A DNA stretch of 64,000 nt from Eonycteris spelaea (GCA_003508835.1 PUFA01000057.1:4786501-4850500); one strand, 5' to 3'. Shown: positions 24,593 through 35,119, counted from the first letter of the stretch. Notes: generated by a model not told the origin, from the letters alone. Program-made: numbers and translations.

Positions 24593-25369
24593 AGAAATGA
24601 TTGCCAAAATATGTTAGGCACACAGGTGAAACAGATCAAGAGTAGGCACAAGTGAAAAAGGCAGGGGAAAGAAATCCTCCCCAATAAAGCTTAGCGATGG
24701 TCTCTCTTTCTCAAAGTGGGGTGCCAGACCTTACTAGTCACACAGAAATACCATCAGCAGATGTAGGCTACCACCTCTCATGGTTCCATCATATCAGCAG
24801 TGCCCCAGACCCTGCTGAATTGTGGTCTTCCTATTCCTGATAGAATTTCTCTGAAATTTTATCAAGTGGAGCACTGGGACTAGAGATACACAAGAATATG
24901 AGTGGTTGCTTCTACTCTCCTAGTGCTCTACTCTTTCCCTTCATTGTATAGACAAAGCCAGATCACAAATAATGAGTTCCCCATATCAACAATGATAGAG
25001 AATGAGGCTCACTCAATAAATAGTGAAGTTTCCCTGTCAATATTGTCTTCCCAAATGTCAGTGGTGATGAGTATCTTTACCAGGAGACATATCTTCACAT
25101 AATGCCAAAGTTAGAATCTAAGATATTATCTAGTTTTTTGACCTTTAAAAAAAGAAACAATAAAATTAAAGCCCAGTAAGATTATGATTTGCCTAAGATA
25201 TCCATTTTTTTCTTCCAGGATCTTTGCGATAAACATAGTATATGAAGTGCTTAGTAGCCTAAGGCATTACCTTGTTGCTAAAAAGTACAATAGGAGGTTG
25301 CAGTCCCTAATTACTATTTATAATAGAGTATTATAATATTCAATGAGTATTATAATAGAGGGCCCATTA

Positions 25370-25560
25370 AAGTGATATTTATTGCTCACCTCTTACATAG
25401 TGGGTGCTGGGAAAGGAAATTTGAGCAAAACACAAGTTTTATCTTCACAATGCTTATAACATGGTAAGAGATACAAATGCAGATACAGGTGTATTACAGT
25501 GTAACGAGAGAACCTAAATAGATAAATGAGGAAGAAACTCAGTAAGTAAAGTTGTGATCA
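25370..25560 (-). repeat. L2 fragment, reverse
   Basis: agtgatatttattgctcacc, atagtgggtgctgggaaagg, gcttataacatggtaagaga: the reverse-complement L2 3' end order. Confidence 0.6.
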
Positions 25561-25639
25561 CTCTATATGATACCCAAAAGTGAGAAAGGTGGAAATGGGT
25601 TTTGAGGAAAAGATTTTATGTGGCTTTCTCTTCCATGTT

Positions 25640-26145
25640 AAAGAAATGTGACTAATTTCATGACAGTACAAAATAAATGGCACAATTAGAATCCTCATAC
25701 ATTTCAGGTGAAAGTGGAAAATGGAGCAAACTCTTTTGGACACTGTTTTCCAGGATCTAGTAAAGCTAAATATATGTATTGCCTATTACTTAGCAATTTC
25801 ATTACTAGAATAGTATACATCAATGAAAAATAATGAATAATTGATAGACACAACAACTAGGATTAACCTCTCAGAAACAGGTGTGAAAAAAGTGAGATAC
25901 AAAAGAGCATATAATGTATGTTCTGTTTATATGAAATTCAAAAACAGACAAAATGGTTACCTTTCACCTGTCAGGGTGTCTACAGGTATCAATGGAGGAA
26001 GTTACTAGTGGTAGAAATGTTCTCATCTGGGTGGTGATTACACAAGGAGAGACATGTGTGTATATTTTAAAAGCTGTATGCTTACGCTGGTGAACATTTT
26101 ACTATATGCAAGGTATACTTCGATATAAAAATTAAAAGGCAAAAT
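25640..26145 (+). mobile_element. L1 ORF2 end and 3' UTR
   Basis: tacttagcaatttcattact (ORF2 end), tatatgaaattcaaaaacag, ctcatctgggtggtgattac, atactt-cgatataaaaatt: the standard L1 tail, plus strand, without coding potential. Confidence 0.75.
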
Positions 26146-26319
26146 AAAGATATTTCCAGAAGAAAAGGGCTTTGTAGTTAAACCTAGTTATGAATTTTGA
26201 AAGCAGAATAGGGATCATAATACTTGCTTTACAGTACTAATATGATTAGAGAACATGAATATGAAATGTTTAGGCAAAGTCTGGTATTTTTATGGGATCA
26301 ATAATTAGCAAATATATTC

Positions 26320-26485
26320 TCTAGGATAGTGCTTCTCAAGATTTAATGTATGTACAGATTACCTAGAGATTTTGTTAAAATGCAGACTCTAATCCTGTAG
26401 GTCTGAGATGGGGTCTGAAATACATTTTTGGAAAGCTTCCAGGTGATTCCAATGTTGTTTGCTCATGGACCATACTTTGAGTAGC
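26320..26485 (-). mobile_element. MER5A-type hAT MITE, reverse
   Basis: tagtgcttctcaagatttaa, ttttgttaaaatgcagactc, tccaggtgattccaatgttg, ggaccatactttgagtag. Confidence 0.8.
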
Positions 26486-26929
26486 AATAGAAAGAAATAG
26501 GGATGAATGGGTTTTATCAGCAGGGGAAAAGCCTTGATTAAATCCATATTTTAGAAGCTATTACTGTTAACAATTCACAAGATAGATTATAAGAGAAAAA
26601 AATGATAGATGTAAGAGATGATAATACATCCCTGAATGAGGAAAGGGGAAGAGGACTGAATGGTGGGAAAAGAAACATTTTTTAGAATCATCAAATCTTG
26701 GCATTTCACTGAATTTAGGAATGATGAGAGAAGGGCATCAAAGACAGTTGAAATTTTTAGTTTAGTTTAATCAAAAATCAGATCCTTTTGATTAAAATTG
26801 AGCTCTAGAGGTGTGAACGTCAAACACTTTTTTTTTTTTTCAGTCTATGTCACTCTAGCAGAGAATGAACCAGGGGGAAGTAGTATAAGAATAGTTGTAT
26901 TGAAGAGGACTGTGTAACGTTGAAAGACT

Positions 26930-27325
26930 GTGTAAGTTAGCTTTGCTGCTGTAACAAATAACTAAATAAATAAAAGTCTCATTAGTTTACATCAACAAAG
27001 TTTTGTCCTCTCTCTGCTTGGTTCTGCTCCACATTTTCATCTGAGGATCTAGGCTGAAGTATGCTCTATTAGGAGCAAGAGAGCTGGAGGAAACACACAA
27101 TGGACCTTGAATTCCGCTTAAATGTGTTACACACCATGTCTTTTGCTGTGCCATTTTCTAAACCTAGCCACAAGAATAGGCCTGGCATCAAGAGATGGGA
27201 ACATACTCTTGTCCTACAGGAGTTACTACAGGTCACATGGTCACAAACAGAGAAGTAGAATCCTCTTACAGAAAGAAGTAGAGACAACTTGGAACAATAA
27301 TGTAAGCTACCACAGGGATGTACCC
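26930..27325 (+). repeat. Ancient LTR-like repeat (unclassified)
   Basis: The start gtaagttagctttgctgctg-taacaaata and end aataatgtaagctaccacag match the ends of a common mammalian LTR-like repeat whose middle also contains tacaggtcacatggtcac. The family name is uncertain. Confidence 0.45.
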
Positions 27326-27329
27326 AGGC

Positions 27330-28080
27330 AAAAAAATCCAAGCTCTTCTGTATCCATTGTGCTATAACCAACCCTAGCACTGGATTTTTTTTTTTTAATT
27401 CAACAGTTAAATGTCTTCAGTATAAAATCTTTCATTAAAATTAAACAGAATGGACAGATTTTTAATTTCCTCTCTTAATGAGCACTTAAATGTTCTAAAC
27501 TCTTTGGGTAGGCGAAGGGGAAGCCAGGGGTAATAGAAAAAAATGTTTCTAGATAATCAGCTTCAGAGTAATCAAGACTTGGCTGTATTCTCTCCTGACC
27601 TTTGCTATATTTAGTAGGTGTCTTCAGAGAATGGTTGAGCTGTTAGGTGACCCGATCTGTGTGTGCTCACATTGCTCAAGTTTTTTCATGCTCCATTGAT
27701 GAAGAATGAAAATGTCAGTAGTGTTTTAATTTTCCAGGAATCATCAATAAAGTAAATATCTTTATCTTAAAGTGAAATTAAATGTAGTTAACCCATGCAG
27801 CCCAGAAATCATTTAAAATTTCTAGACTTCTAAGTTGTGTCCAGAGATGTTCAGTGCATTCATACACTAAATACTAATTATACCAATCAGCTCCAAGAAG
27901 GTTTTCGCTGAGATGATTTGGATATATCTTTAAAAATAATTGATATAAATTTGAGAATTTGCAAAATACCTTCATCCATCACTTTGGTTCAAAACTATTT
28001 CTACCTCACCATGCATGTCAAACACACAGTTTCTGAAATGTTTGCTTTTTCAAACCAGGGATAAACCTATGGTCATGCAC
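27330..28080. other. Intronic sequence upstream of exon cluster
   Basis: A short T run at about 27386-27397, then mixed unique sequence. No further exon supported. Confidence 0.45.
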
Positions 28081-28119
28081 ATCACCTTTCTTTTATTTTT
28101 CAATCACTGTTCTTAACAG

Positions 28120-28182
28120 GACAAGAGAATGATTCGATGAAGAATGAAAATAAATATCATACAGACAACATGAAATCAGAAG
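28120..28182 (+). CDS. MACROD2: MACROD2 internal coding exon (tail, second of the cluster)
   Basis: This 63-bp exon lies 10,321 bp downstream of the previous one. The acceptor follows a long T/C run and ends cttaacag; the donor is GAAG|gtatat, weaker than consensus. The G carried over from the previous exon plus the first GA makes Gly. Twenty codons follow, starting QENDSMKNENK and ending NMKSE, and one G remains. The junction peptide GQENDS-KNE is the same in human MACROD2 as I remember it. After that the human exon is about four codons longer (QSSYMET region), so this exon seems to carry an in-frame size difference. The encoded segment is hydrophilic and presumably disordered. The weak donor makes skipping plausible, and skipping would keep the frame. 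Confidence 0.93.
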
Positions 28183-28401
28183 GTATATCATAATTTAAAA
28201 GAATAGGATGAAACTGTGAACCATGACCCCTATATGTACTTGTGTATGTGAATGGTGTGTGTGTATCATTTTAGGCAATGATTTCTAGAAACTTGGAGGG
28301 AAAAATAAAAAGAGCTTTAACTTAGTCTTGCTTTAGTCACCGTGTTTTGTCCAATGATTTAACTAAACATCCCTGAGATCCTTCTCTCTTATCCTATTTA
28401 G
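28183..28401 (+). other. MACROD2: MACROD2 short intron, 219 bp
   Basis: Donor gtatat at 28183 and acceptor atttag ending at 28401. It contains a tgtgtgaatggtgtgtgtgt stretch but no transposon. Confidence 0.88.
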
Positions 28402-28494
28402 AGCTTTCATCAAACCAAGATGATACCACGATTGTGGAGCAACCAAAAATGATTACACTCGCAGATGACCAAGAAGGAGAGGAAGGTGAAAAAG
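28402..28494 (+). CDS. MACROD2: MACROD2 internal coding exon (tail, third of the cluster)
   Basis: This 93-bp exon starts only 219 bp after the previous donor. The acceptor is a strong pyrimidine tract ending cctatttag; the donor is AAAG|gtagaa. The carried-over G plus AG gives Glu. Thirty codons follow, beginning LSSNQDDTTIVEQPKM and ending DDQEGEEGEK, and one G remains. The remembered human counterpart reads ELSSNQEDAVIVEQPEVI and ends EEKEGEK, at the same length and phase. The segment is strongly acidic (Asp/Glu-rich), as expected for this tail. In human cells this C-terminal region is reported to be phosphorylated after DNA damage, driving nuclear export; I do not assign individual sites here. 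Confidence 0.93.
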
Positions 28495-28946
28495 GTAGAA
28501 CTGCTCTTAAATTGACTCATCAAGAATAGAGAGTTTCTTTGGATTCTTGCCTAGAATTCACCATCGAAGTTATCCTCACACAACTGCAGTCTGCTAAGTG
28601 GGGAAAATAAACATTTCTTTAAACCCAAACCTATTTTTGAGAGTAGAATAAAATCTAGAAATAGCAGAAGAAAATACTTGTAACAGTTTTTTTGTCCTTC
28701 CAAATCATATGAAGATGTTTTTTATTATTCATTTAGATTCAATTTAATTTAAAATTTGAGAAAGCCTATAAGAAATCAAAATTATGGATTAGATAGATGA
28801 GTCTTAGAAAAATTGAGATGGCTATAAAACAAATAGATTAACATTTTTGTATTGATTTCATTCTGTCATCCTTCATATAGTAGTGATTAAGGAAGCAATT
28901 TATGTAAAATATCTACATTATATGAACCTTCCAAATTGTAAGCTTT

Positions 28947-28990
28947 ATACTGTTGAATACTGTTGAAATACTGTTGAAATACTGTTGAAA
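28947..28990. repeat. Short tandem array, four units of atactgttga(a)
   Basis: Units start at 28947, 28957, 28968 and 28979; unit length is 10 or 11 bp. Confidence 0.9.
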
Positions 28991-29523
28991 AATAACTGAG
29001 CATTATAATGATTTCTGAAGACATAGGAGGAATGGACATTTTATAAATTTTAAAGCAGTATTTGGGGCAGAAGCCAGTATATTGGAGTAAAGATAGAAAT
29101 CTTTAAAATCTATTTTTAAAAAACTGTTATCAAAGAATGTTAGCATTTATTGAAGAACTTGAAGAATTCAAAAATGAGATAATTTCTCTAATATACTATA
29201 TCATAAATGATGATGCTTTTAAATAAATATGTGTTTGCAAAGCAGTTGCAAAGTAATAACTTGACAGGCCTTGTTTACAAAACACAGTGATCAATTTTGC
29301 TTCCACATTAAAATGCAGACATGATCTCAATTGTAAAATCAGGTCAATAGTAGCTACAGCTTCCAAATTATGAACTCTTCTTGGCAGAGGCATTGATATA
29401 CTTTAATTAGTAAGCCATGTTAGTGATTTTGACATCTTTTTTTGTTTGTTTCCACTGCATTTAGAGCACAATATTCTTCCATGCATATGCCTCTAATAAC
29501 CTTTTCTTTATTGCAAATCCTAG

Positions 29524-29565
29524 TTCAAGTTCATGACACCATGTTCCTGGCAAGTCAAGTAAATG
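29524..29565 (+). CDS. MACROD2: Candidate MACROD2 coding exon (tail, possible fourth; weak match)
   Basis: A 42-bp block is flanked by a pyrimidine-rich acceptor (ending aaatcctag) and a possible donor AATG|gtatat. Entered at phase 1 it reads without a stop and leaves one G: VQVHDTMFLASQVN plus G. In remembered human MACROD2 the next exon (APGEDTPRMPGKSE plus G) has the same length and phase, but only the DT pair aligns directly. Shifted by one or two bases, a CCTGGCAA-like stretch also lines up, which suggests small compensating indels. It may be a real but diverged exon, a decayed exon no longer used, or chance. The donor is weak. Spacing after the previous exon is 1,029 bp. Confidence 0.38.
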
Positions 29566-30244
29566 GTATATTTGGAGTATTTAATGTCTGAGAAGGATAA
29601 CAGGCAACTGATATAACTCTTACTTCAGACATATATCGATGGTGTTACTCCCTTCACATGTACTTCTGAAACGTAAAATAAGCAGTGCCGTGCCTATCTG
29701 CTTAATTTCTCTATAGCAGAATTATTTACTTTATATATTTAACTCAACACACGCAAATGAGGAACATCAAACTGGTACTGTTTCTTCTTTCTATTTTGAC
29801 CTACAGGGAAAAACTCTCAAGTTCAGTGCACACAGACATGTTACCCTTCTCCCTTTGTCTTCCCCAGCTTTGAGCTCTCCTCTCATTACTGAAGAGTTAG
29901 CTACCCACTTTTCCCCTCTGAGATCTTGTGAGGATACCAGTCCTCTTCTACAAATGGTGGGCTGGCATACGAGAAACAAGTGAGGTCAAATTTGCTACTT
30001 GCTTATAAAAACTTTGAAGTTTTTTTTTTTTTCTTAAATTAAGCTTTGACTTTCCTCTGTAGGAGATTAATAATGCCTGTGGGCTTGAATTAACCTCATT
30101 GTCCCTTCCCTTCTTTACCACAGATACCTAACTTAGCCCTTCCTTGAATATTTCTGTTTAAATTTGAAAAACTTAAAATGCATTACCTTTATCATTTTAT
30201 TCTTTGCTTCAGAACAAGACTTAAAAGCTATTCTATTAAATATA

Positions 30245-30475
30245 AAAAATTAACTAGAAGAAAATGGGGCAATGTAGATTCAGCTTGCCCCTCACTGGCA
30301 AGCTGGGTGACCTTGGGCAAGTTATTTAATCTTTCCATGCCTCAGTTTATTTACCTGCAAGATGGTGATGACTAAAGTAACTGTCTAATACTGTTGTGGT
30401 GAAAATGTGAGTTAACACATATAAAGCAATTACAATACCCGGTACATAGAAAGTACTCCGTGTTTAGTATTTATC
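30245..30475 (+). repeat. MIR SINE, nearly full length
   Basis: ctgggtgaccttgggcaagt, tccatgcctcagtttattta, cacatataaagcaattacaa and gtacatagaaagtactc: a well-preserved MIR order. Confidence 0.9.
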
Positions 30476-30811
30476 ATAATTTAATAAATAGATGACAAAA
30501 AATCAAGAGAATTCACATGTGGAGTTCCTCAAGTCCATTCATTGTCCTTCCTATTTTAAATCCATATAAAGTTCACATATTCTGCATTATCCTTCAACAA
30601 CAATTTGTTCTGCACATTTCATTTTCAGTGCTGTCTCCTTCAGGGAGTTTCAATATGTATATTTTATTCCATAAAGAAAGAAATAATGAAAAGTGAAGTG
30701 GGAGGCATCTCTCTTATTTATAAAGGCCTTTTTGGTTTTTTTGTTTTGGTCAAGATCTCCATCTTCTGCTTAAGAAATGCTGATTCAGTCATAATTTATG
30801 TTTTTCTATTT

Positions 30812-30895
30812 TAATTTTTTTTTATTGAGATGTAATTGGCATATAACACTACATTAGTTTCAGGTGTATAACATAGTGATTCATAATTTCTGTTT
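30812..30895 (-). mobile_element. L1 3' end, short, reverse
   Basis: A T-run followed by tattgagatgtaattggcat and ttagtttcaggtgtataaca, the reversed 3' end of a mammalian L1 lineage common in Laurasiatheria. Confidence 0.65.
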
Positions 30896-30899
30896 TTAA

Positions 30900-32050
30900 A
30901 AGCATAAGGCTTTTATTTATTGGTAGCTCCACAGATAAAAGTAGTAAATAGGTTTAAAAGTAGTAGAATTTTCTCTTTTTTTGTTTTATATAGTTATTAA
31001 AGAGTCTTGTTTTAAAACATTTTGAGAAAATAGCTACAGGTTTTGTGTATTTCAACAGTGTCTCTTAATGGAAAATTGCACTTATGTATTAAGACTTATT
31101 CTTACTGGGAAACAAAAACAAATGAGCATCCTGTTATATCTAGAGGGATATCTTTTATAGCTTTAGAAATATCGGTTCTTTTTATTTTGAGAATCTTTCT
31201 AAGGAAACAGAAAGAGGTTTCTTTCAAAAAATTCCAGACCAGAAAACATGTATAACCTTTTTCTCTCATTTTTGTAACATTCTATAATATTAGAAAATGT
31301 AGAAATCTTCAGGATACATCTTCTATGGCTCCCAGGTGTATGGGCACAGATGTTGCAACATTAAGCTTTGAAGTTAGCTCTATCAAAATATGGGTTTTGA
31401 AAAGAAGAGAAAATATTCACCAGAAGTTCATGCTGATAAAATTACACAATAGCACAATGGACATATCCCTAGGAGACTTGAAATACAAAAATTTCAACAG
31501 GCATAAAGTGAGATTCACATATATGCCAGCTTTACTCATATAGCCACATTGCCTCTTCCTAAATGAGTCAAGTTTTATGCTTTCCCAGCAGGATCTGCAG
31601 TACATATGAAATCCAGTAAAATAACATCACTTAGGTTAATAACCAAATAGGAAAGTAATATTATAAGAGATCTCTTCTAAAAAGGATCTTATGTTTTAAC
31701 ATAAAATATAAAGCCAGCATTTTTCTGCAGAAATATTTGACATAAAATCTTAACTATGTTAGCATTGTGTCATTATTCTATCACATGTTTATTTATGTTT
31801 TATTATGAAATATACTGGACTTTTTCTCGAAGTGTTATATAGAATGCATACATCTCAATTGTTTTCTTCTATCAATTAATAATTATAATATGAAATAGTA
31901 ACCCTTTATCTGTTTACCTAAGGTTGACCAAAATTGATGGAGACTTAAGGTATATTATGGTCTATGGTCTTGGAAAAAGATGGATAGAGACTGGTAGAAA
32001 GTGAAGTGCAAACCAGCAACAAGTATAGATTATCATGTCCTTAGGCTTAG
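30900..32050. other. AT-rich intron, unassigned
   Basis: No recognised element or exon. Confidence 0.45.
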
Positions 32051-32059
32051 GATATAACC

Positions 32060-32115
32060 AGTGGATACTGTGGGTGGGATGTGATCCTGGAACCAATCCC
32101 CCAAGGATACCAAGG
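32060..32115 (-). mobile_element. Possible Tigger-like fragment
   Basis: gatcctggaaccaatccccc followed by aaggataccaagg matches the reverse of a common mariner/Tigger end. Too short to be sure. Confidence 0.35.
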
Positions 32116-32177
32116 AACACTGTATGAACAATTCATTTTTTATGCTTTTTTTTCACGATTCCATATGAATTCTATAG

Positions 32178-32255
32178 TGTGTATGTGTGCGCACGCGCGT
32201 GCGTGCGCACGCATGCATGCACATGCTCTCGTGTGAGTGTGTATGCATGTCATAA
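32178..32255. repeat. Alternating purine-pyrimidine GT/GC/AC tract
   Basis: gtgtgcgcacgcgcgtgcgt followed by gcgcacgcatgcatgcacat: about 45 nt of near-perfect alternation rich in CpG, then GT-rich sequence. Z-DNA-prone and nearly palindromic. Confidence 0.9.
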
Positions 32256-32269
32256 GGTTAAGAGTCGGA

Positions 32270-32445
32270 AGATCTGATTTTTAGTCTGGTTTTGATGATG
32301 ACTAGCTATAACCAACCATGAGTAAGCTGCTTAAGCCTCTTGGAGCCTCCAGTTTCCTCTTTGGTAAGAGATATACTTACTCTCATGCTTCTTGCAGTTG
32401 TGGAAAAGATAAAATTAAACCATTTCTGCGAATGACTGGTGACCT
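32270..32445 (+). repeat. MIR SINE
   Basis: gtaagctgcttaagcctctt, ggagcctccagtttcctctt, gttgtggaaaagataaaatt: MIR core and 3' part. Confidence 0.65.
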
Positions 32446-32451
32446 CTAGCA

Positions 32452-32675
32452 AGAGTGAGCAAATGATGACCCACAGGTCAAACCTGGCCTGCTGCCTCTT
32501 TTCATATGGCTTTTTAGCTAAGAATGGTTTATACATGTTTAAAGGTTGGGAGAAAAAAGGTAATAATTTGTGAGATATGGAAATTTCAGTGTCCACAGAT
32601 AAAATTTTACTAAAACATGTAAAGCCTAAAACACCTGATATCTAACCCTTTAAAGAAAAAATTTTGCCAACCCCC
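32452..32675 (+). mobile_element. hAT-type DNA transposon remnant
   Basis: The left end gagcaaatgatgacccacag-gtcaaacctggcctgctgcc and right end tctaaccctttaaagaaaaa-attttgccaaccccc are the two ends of a common mammalian hAT MITE; the inner part is shortened. Confidence 0.6.
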
Positions 32676-32679
32676 AGTA

Positions 32680-34260
32680 TTGGGCATCTGTGTGATTGTA
32701 GCCCTCATTTCTATTTACAAATTACCCTCATTTCTGTGCAGAAACTCTTTAATTGTGCAGTCTTTATCAATATATACAGAACTGTCCATATGTATGTTTC
32801 ACTAATAATGGGAAAACAGGTTTATTTTCTTTATTCCACAATGCATTGCTCTTCTGTAGGCACAGCATTTGTTCTGTCCACACTCCTTCCCGCACTAGTG
32901 GACCTGGGAAAAATGGCTCCTTCTGATGTTAACCTCCTTTGGAGGGGACCCAAAGCAGTGGGCTTGGACTCCAATAATTTTAGGCTATGTATGGTGTATA
33001 CTTATTTCTCCCTTGGAATAAAAATTGGTTTCCTTTAAATACATTTCTTTTTGACCCTGTATTTAAAAGGGGGTTCTTTTTATTTACTAGTTAACTTACC
33101 TTTGCTTTCTCTGAGTATACTACAAGTGAGATTTGCATTAGAACTGTGAGCTAAACATCCTAATTATAATCATTTTTACAGAACTAACAGGTGCAGGTCT
33201 AACTGGGGTTGATAGTTAGCAATTGCAATAAAATGGATGTGTAAATATGTTCACATAGACATTTGGTTGTAAAGACCAAATCTTGTCAACCAAATTTTAA
33301 CATATAAATTTAAACTCGGATATTGATTGGAGTATCAAATTTAAGCGCTACTTTATCTTTGTTTTAGAAGGAAACTCATTTATTTTCATTACTCTTTTTA
33401 CATCAGGTGCCATCATTTCAGGGCAGTATGCAAAAAGCAGGTGGGATAAGGAGCACACTTAATGTTGATTATTTTTTTCATTTATTTCATTGTGAGGATT
33501 TACCTTTCAATGTGTTTTTAGAATCAAGATGGAAACAATTAGGGAGATTGCTGCTCGAATGTTTCACTACATTTACTTTATGACATCTGTTACAATGATT
33601 AACAAAAAGGAAAAAGGGAGGTAAGCACTTTAACAACAGCAAGGGGTTTGTGTTGATTGTCTGCGATCACTTTATTTCATTATGAATCTTTAAAGAAAAT
33701 GTTGTCGAGCTGAATCAGTCATGTTTCTAATCGATAAATGTCACTTGGTTGTTAGAGCTTACGTTTTTGATATAGAAGCATGTCTGTTCTTTTCAGAGAT
33801 GTCGCCGTTTATTAGCCTTGGGTTTTAATTGAATCTAATAGAAAAAAAACTGTAGAGAATAAGAATGGAAGGGAAAAAAACTGGTTATTTCTTCTTAGAA
33901 ATTTCTTTCCCACTTATCATATTTAGTTTATTCCTCAAATATACACAAAAATTACTTCACATATTCTTCATTTTTCATATGCTTTCAAGCATAGTTCATA
34001 AAATAATAATATTCTGGATTAAGAGAGATATGGTTCATAACACATTAAGATATGGACATATAATTTTAATGTAAAGAGAATATTTTTTCAAATTTAATAG
34101 TCATTTTATATTGTATGTTATTCTTATTTTTTCTACTAATAAAATAGTATAGATGACCTTACACAATAAATTTGCATAATAAAACTTGCATAAAAACTAG
34201 TAATTATATATATAGCTAAATAAGATAAGCGATAGATAAGATATACATATACATACATAC
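32680..34260. other. Intronic sequence around exon-like block
   Basis: No transposon recognised between 33400 and 33860, which is complex non-repetitive sequence on both sides of the exon-like block. The 124-residue open frame at 32664-33038 begins inside the hAT end and shows no domain. Confidence 0.4.
33522..33620 (+). other. Exon-like block of unknown status in MACROD2 intron
   Basis: A 99-bp block sits between a good acceptor (T-rich run ending gtttttag) and a consensus donor (GGGAG|gtaagc). One frame is open throughout (starting IKMETIREIAARMF), but it needs one carried base before it, whereas the MACROD2 exons leave phase 1. Entered from MACROD2 it would add E-SRWKQLGRLLLECFTTFTL and stop at TGA 33581-33583. 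That stop is 37 nt before the donor, too close to trigger classical nonsense-mediated decay. I recognise no homologue. It could be an alternative terminal exon, a noncoding RNA exon, a conserved noncoding element or a pseudo-exon. Confidence 0.3.
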
Positions 34261-34269
34261 TGTGGTGGG

Positions 34270-34530
34270 GGGCGGCAAGCTTGAGATTTCTAGTTCCCAG
34301 CTTTGAAGATGAATGGAGGCCATGAGACAGTAAATACAGGCATCCTCTAAAAACTGGACTATGTAAGGAAATGGATTCTTCCCCAGAGCCTCCAGAAGGA
34401 AGATAATTCTGCTGATACCATGATTTTAGTCTCATAAGACCCATTTCTGACTTCTGGTAATATAATGTGTTATGTTAAGACACTAAGTCAATGATAATTT
34501 GTTACAAGAACAGTCAGAAACTAACACATT
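34270..34530 (-). mobile_element. MLT1/MaLR-type LTR fragment, reverse
   Basis: gaaatggattcttccccaga, gcctccagaaggaagataat, gccaccatg-like then agacactaagtcaatgataa and gtcagaaactaacacatta: reverse MaLR end. No viral coding sequence. Confidence 0.65.
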
Positions 34531-34794
34531 ACCTCTTAACATGGTTTCTCTCTGAACCATGTTGAAAATTCAGGCTTATCTTAATATATCCCCAATATAT
34601 TTCTAGTTTGGAATTGGCAGAAAGCTATAACTTCTTTTATAATCCATGCTAAATGAGCATATTTATTATCATGACTCATCCCTTTTTAATGTCAATCTCT
34701 GTTGGTTGCACAACTGGAATTTAATTCAGGTAAATCTACCATTGCCACAGTAAGTGCCAATAGAATAGTTATGCATCTCTAGGAGATTAGAAGA

Positions 34795-34912
34795 AAAGGA
34801 ATTAAAGTAAAGGAATTAGGGAAATAAAGGGAGGAGGGATGGAGAAAGAAAAAAATGAAAGAGGACAAAAGAAAGGAGAGAAGGAAGAAGGATGAAAGGT
34901 AGAAAAAGAGCT
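34795..34912. repeat. Purine-rich (GA) low-complexity stretch
   Basis: About 115 nt almost all A/G on the + strand with scattered T and C. Confidence 0.85.
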
Positions 34913-35119
34913 GGTTTCTATTTTCTGGTCTGGGAAAAATAATGAAGTAAATATTTAAACAATGACTTTTTGAAACAAAGATGGTATAAAGTTTATTTCT
35001 AACAACCTTTCTAATTTGGCTCTCCTTGACTACAAAATGGGAATAGGGAACTTTTTGGCCCTAATAGTTTTCTAATAGTTTAAGGCCAAAGTGACCAAAA
35101 TATAGTTGGTATATAATTC

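Larger units (their letters stand above)
23520..25365. other. Unique intronic sequence
   Basis: No transposon recognised with confidence; a possible MER5-like left end lies near 24690. The 23.9-24.2 kb part is complex and non-repetitive and includes the homeodomain-like cluster listed separately. A slightly CpG-richer patch at 24370-24440 is far too small to be a CpG island. Confidence 0.45.
17799..28119 (+). other. MACROD2: MACROD2 intron, 10,321 bp
   Basis: Bounded by donor gtaagt at 17799 and acceptor cttaacag ending at 28119. It contains L1 remnants, microsatellites, an L2, a MER5A and an LTR-like piece, listed separately. Confidence 0.85.
28570..30240. other. Intronic sequence with candidate exon
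   Basis: Includes the 42-bp candidate exon at 29524 and a short tandem array at 28947. The 29.78-30.0 kb stretch is T/C-rich and unassigned. Confidence 0.4.

Noticed and set aside
32664..33038. 124-residue open frame on the plus strand
   Set aside because: It starts inside a hAT transposon end and shows no domain.
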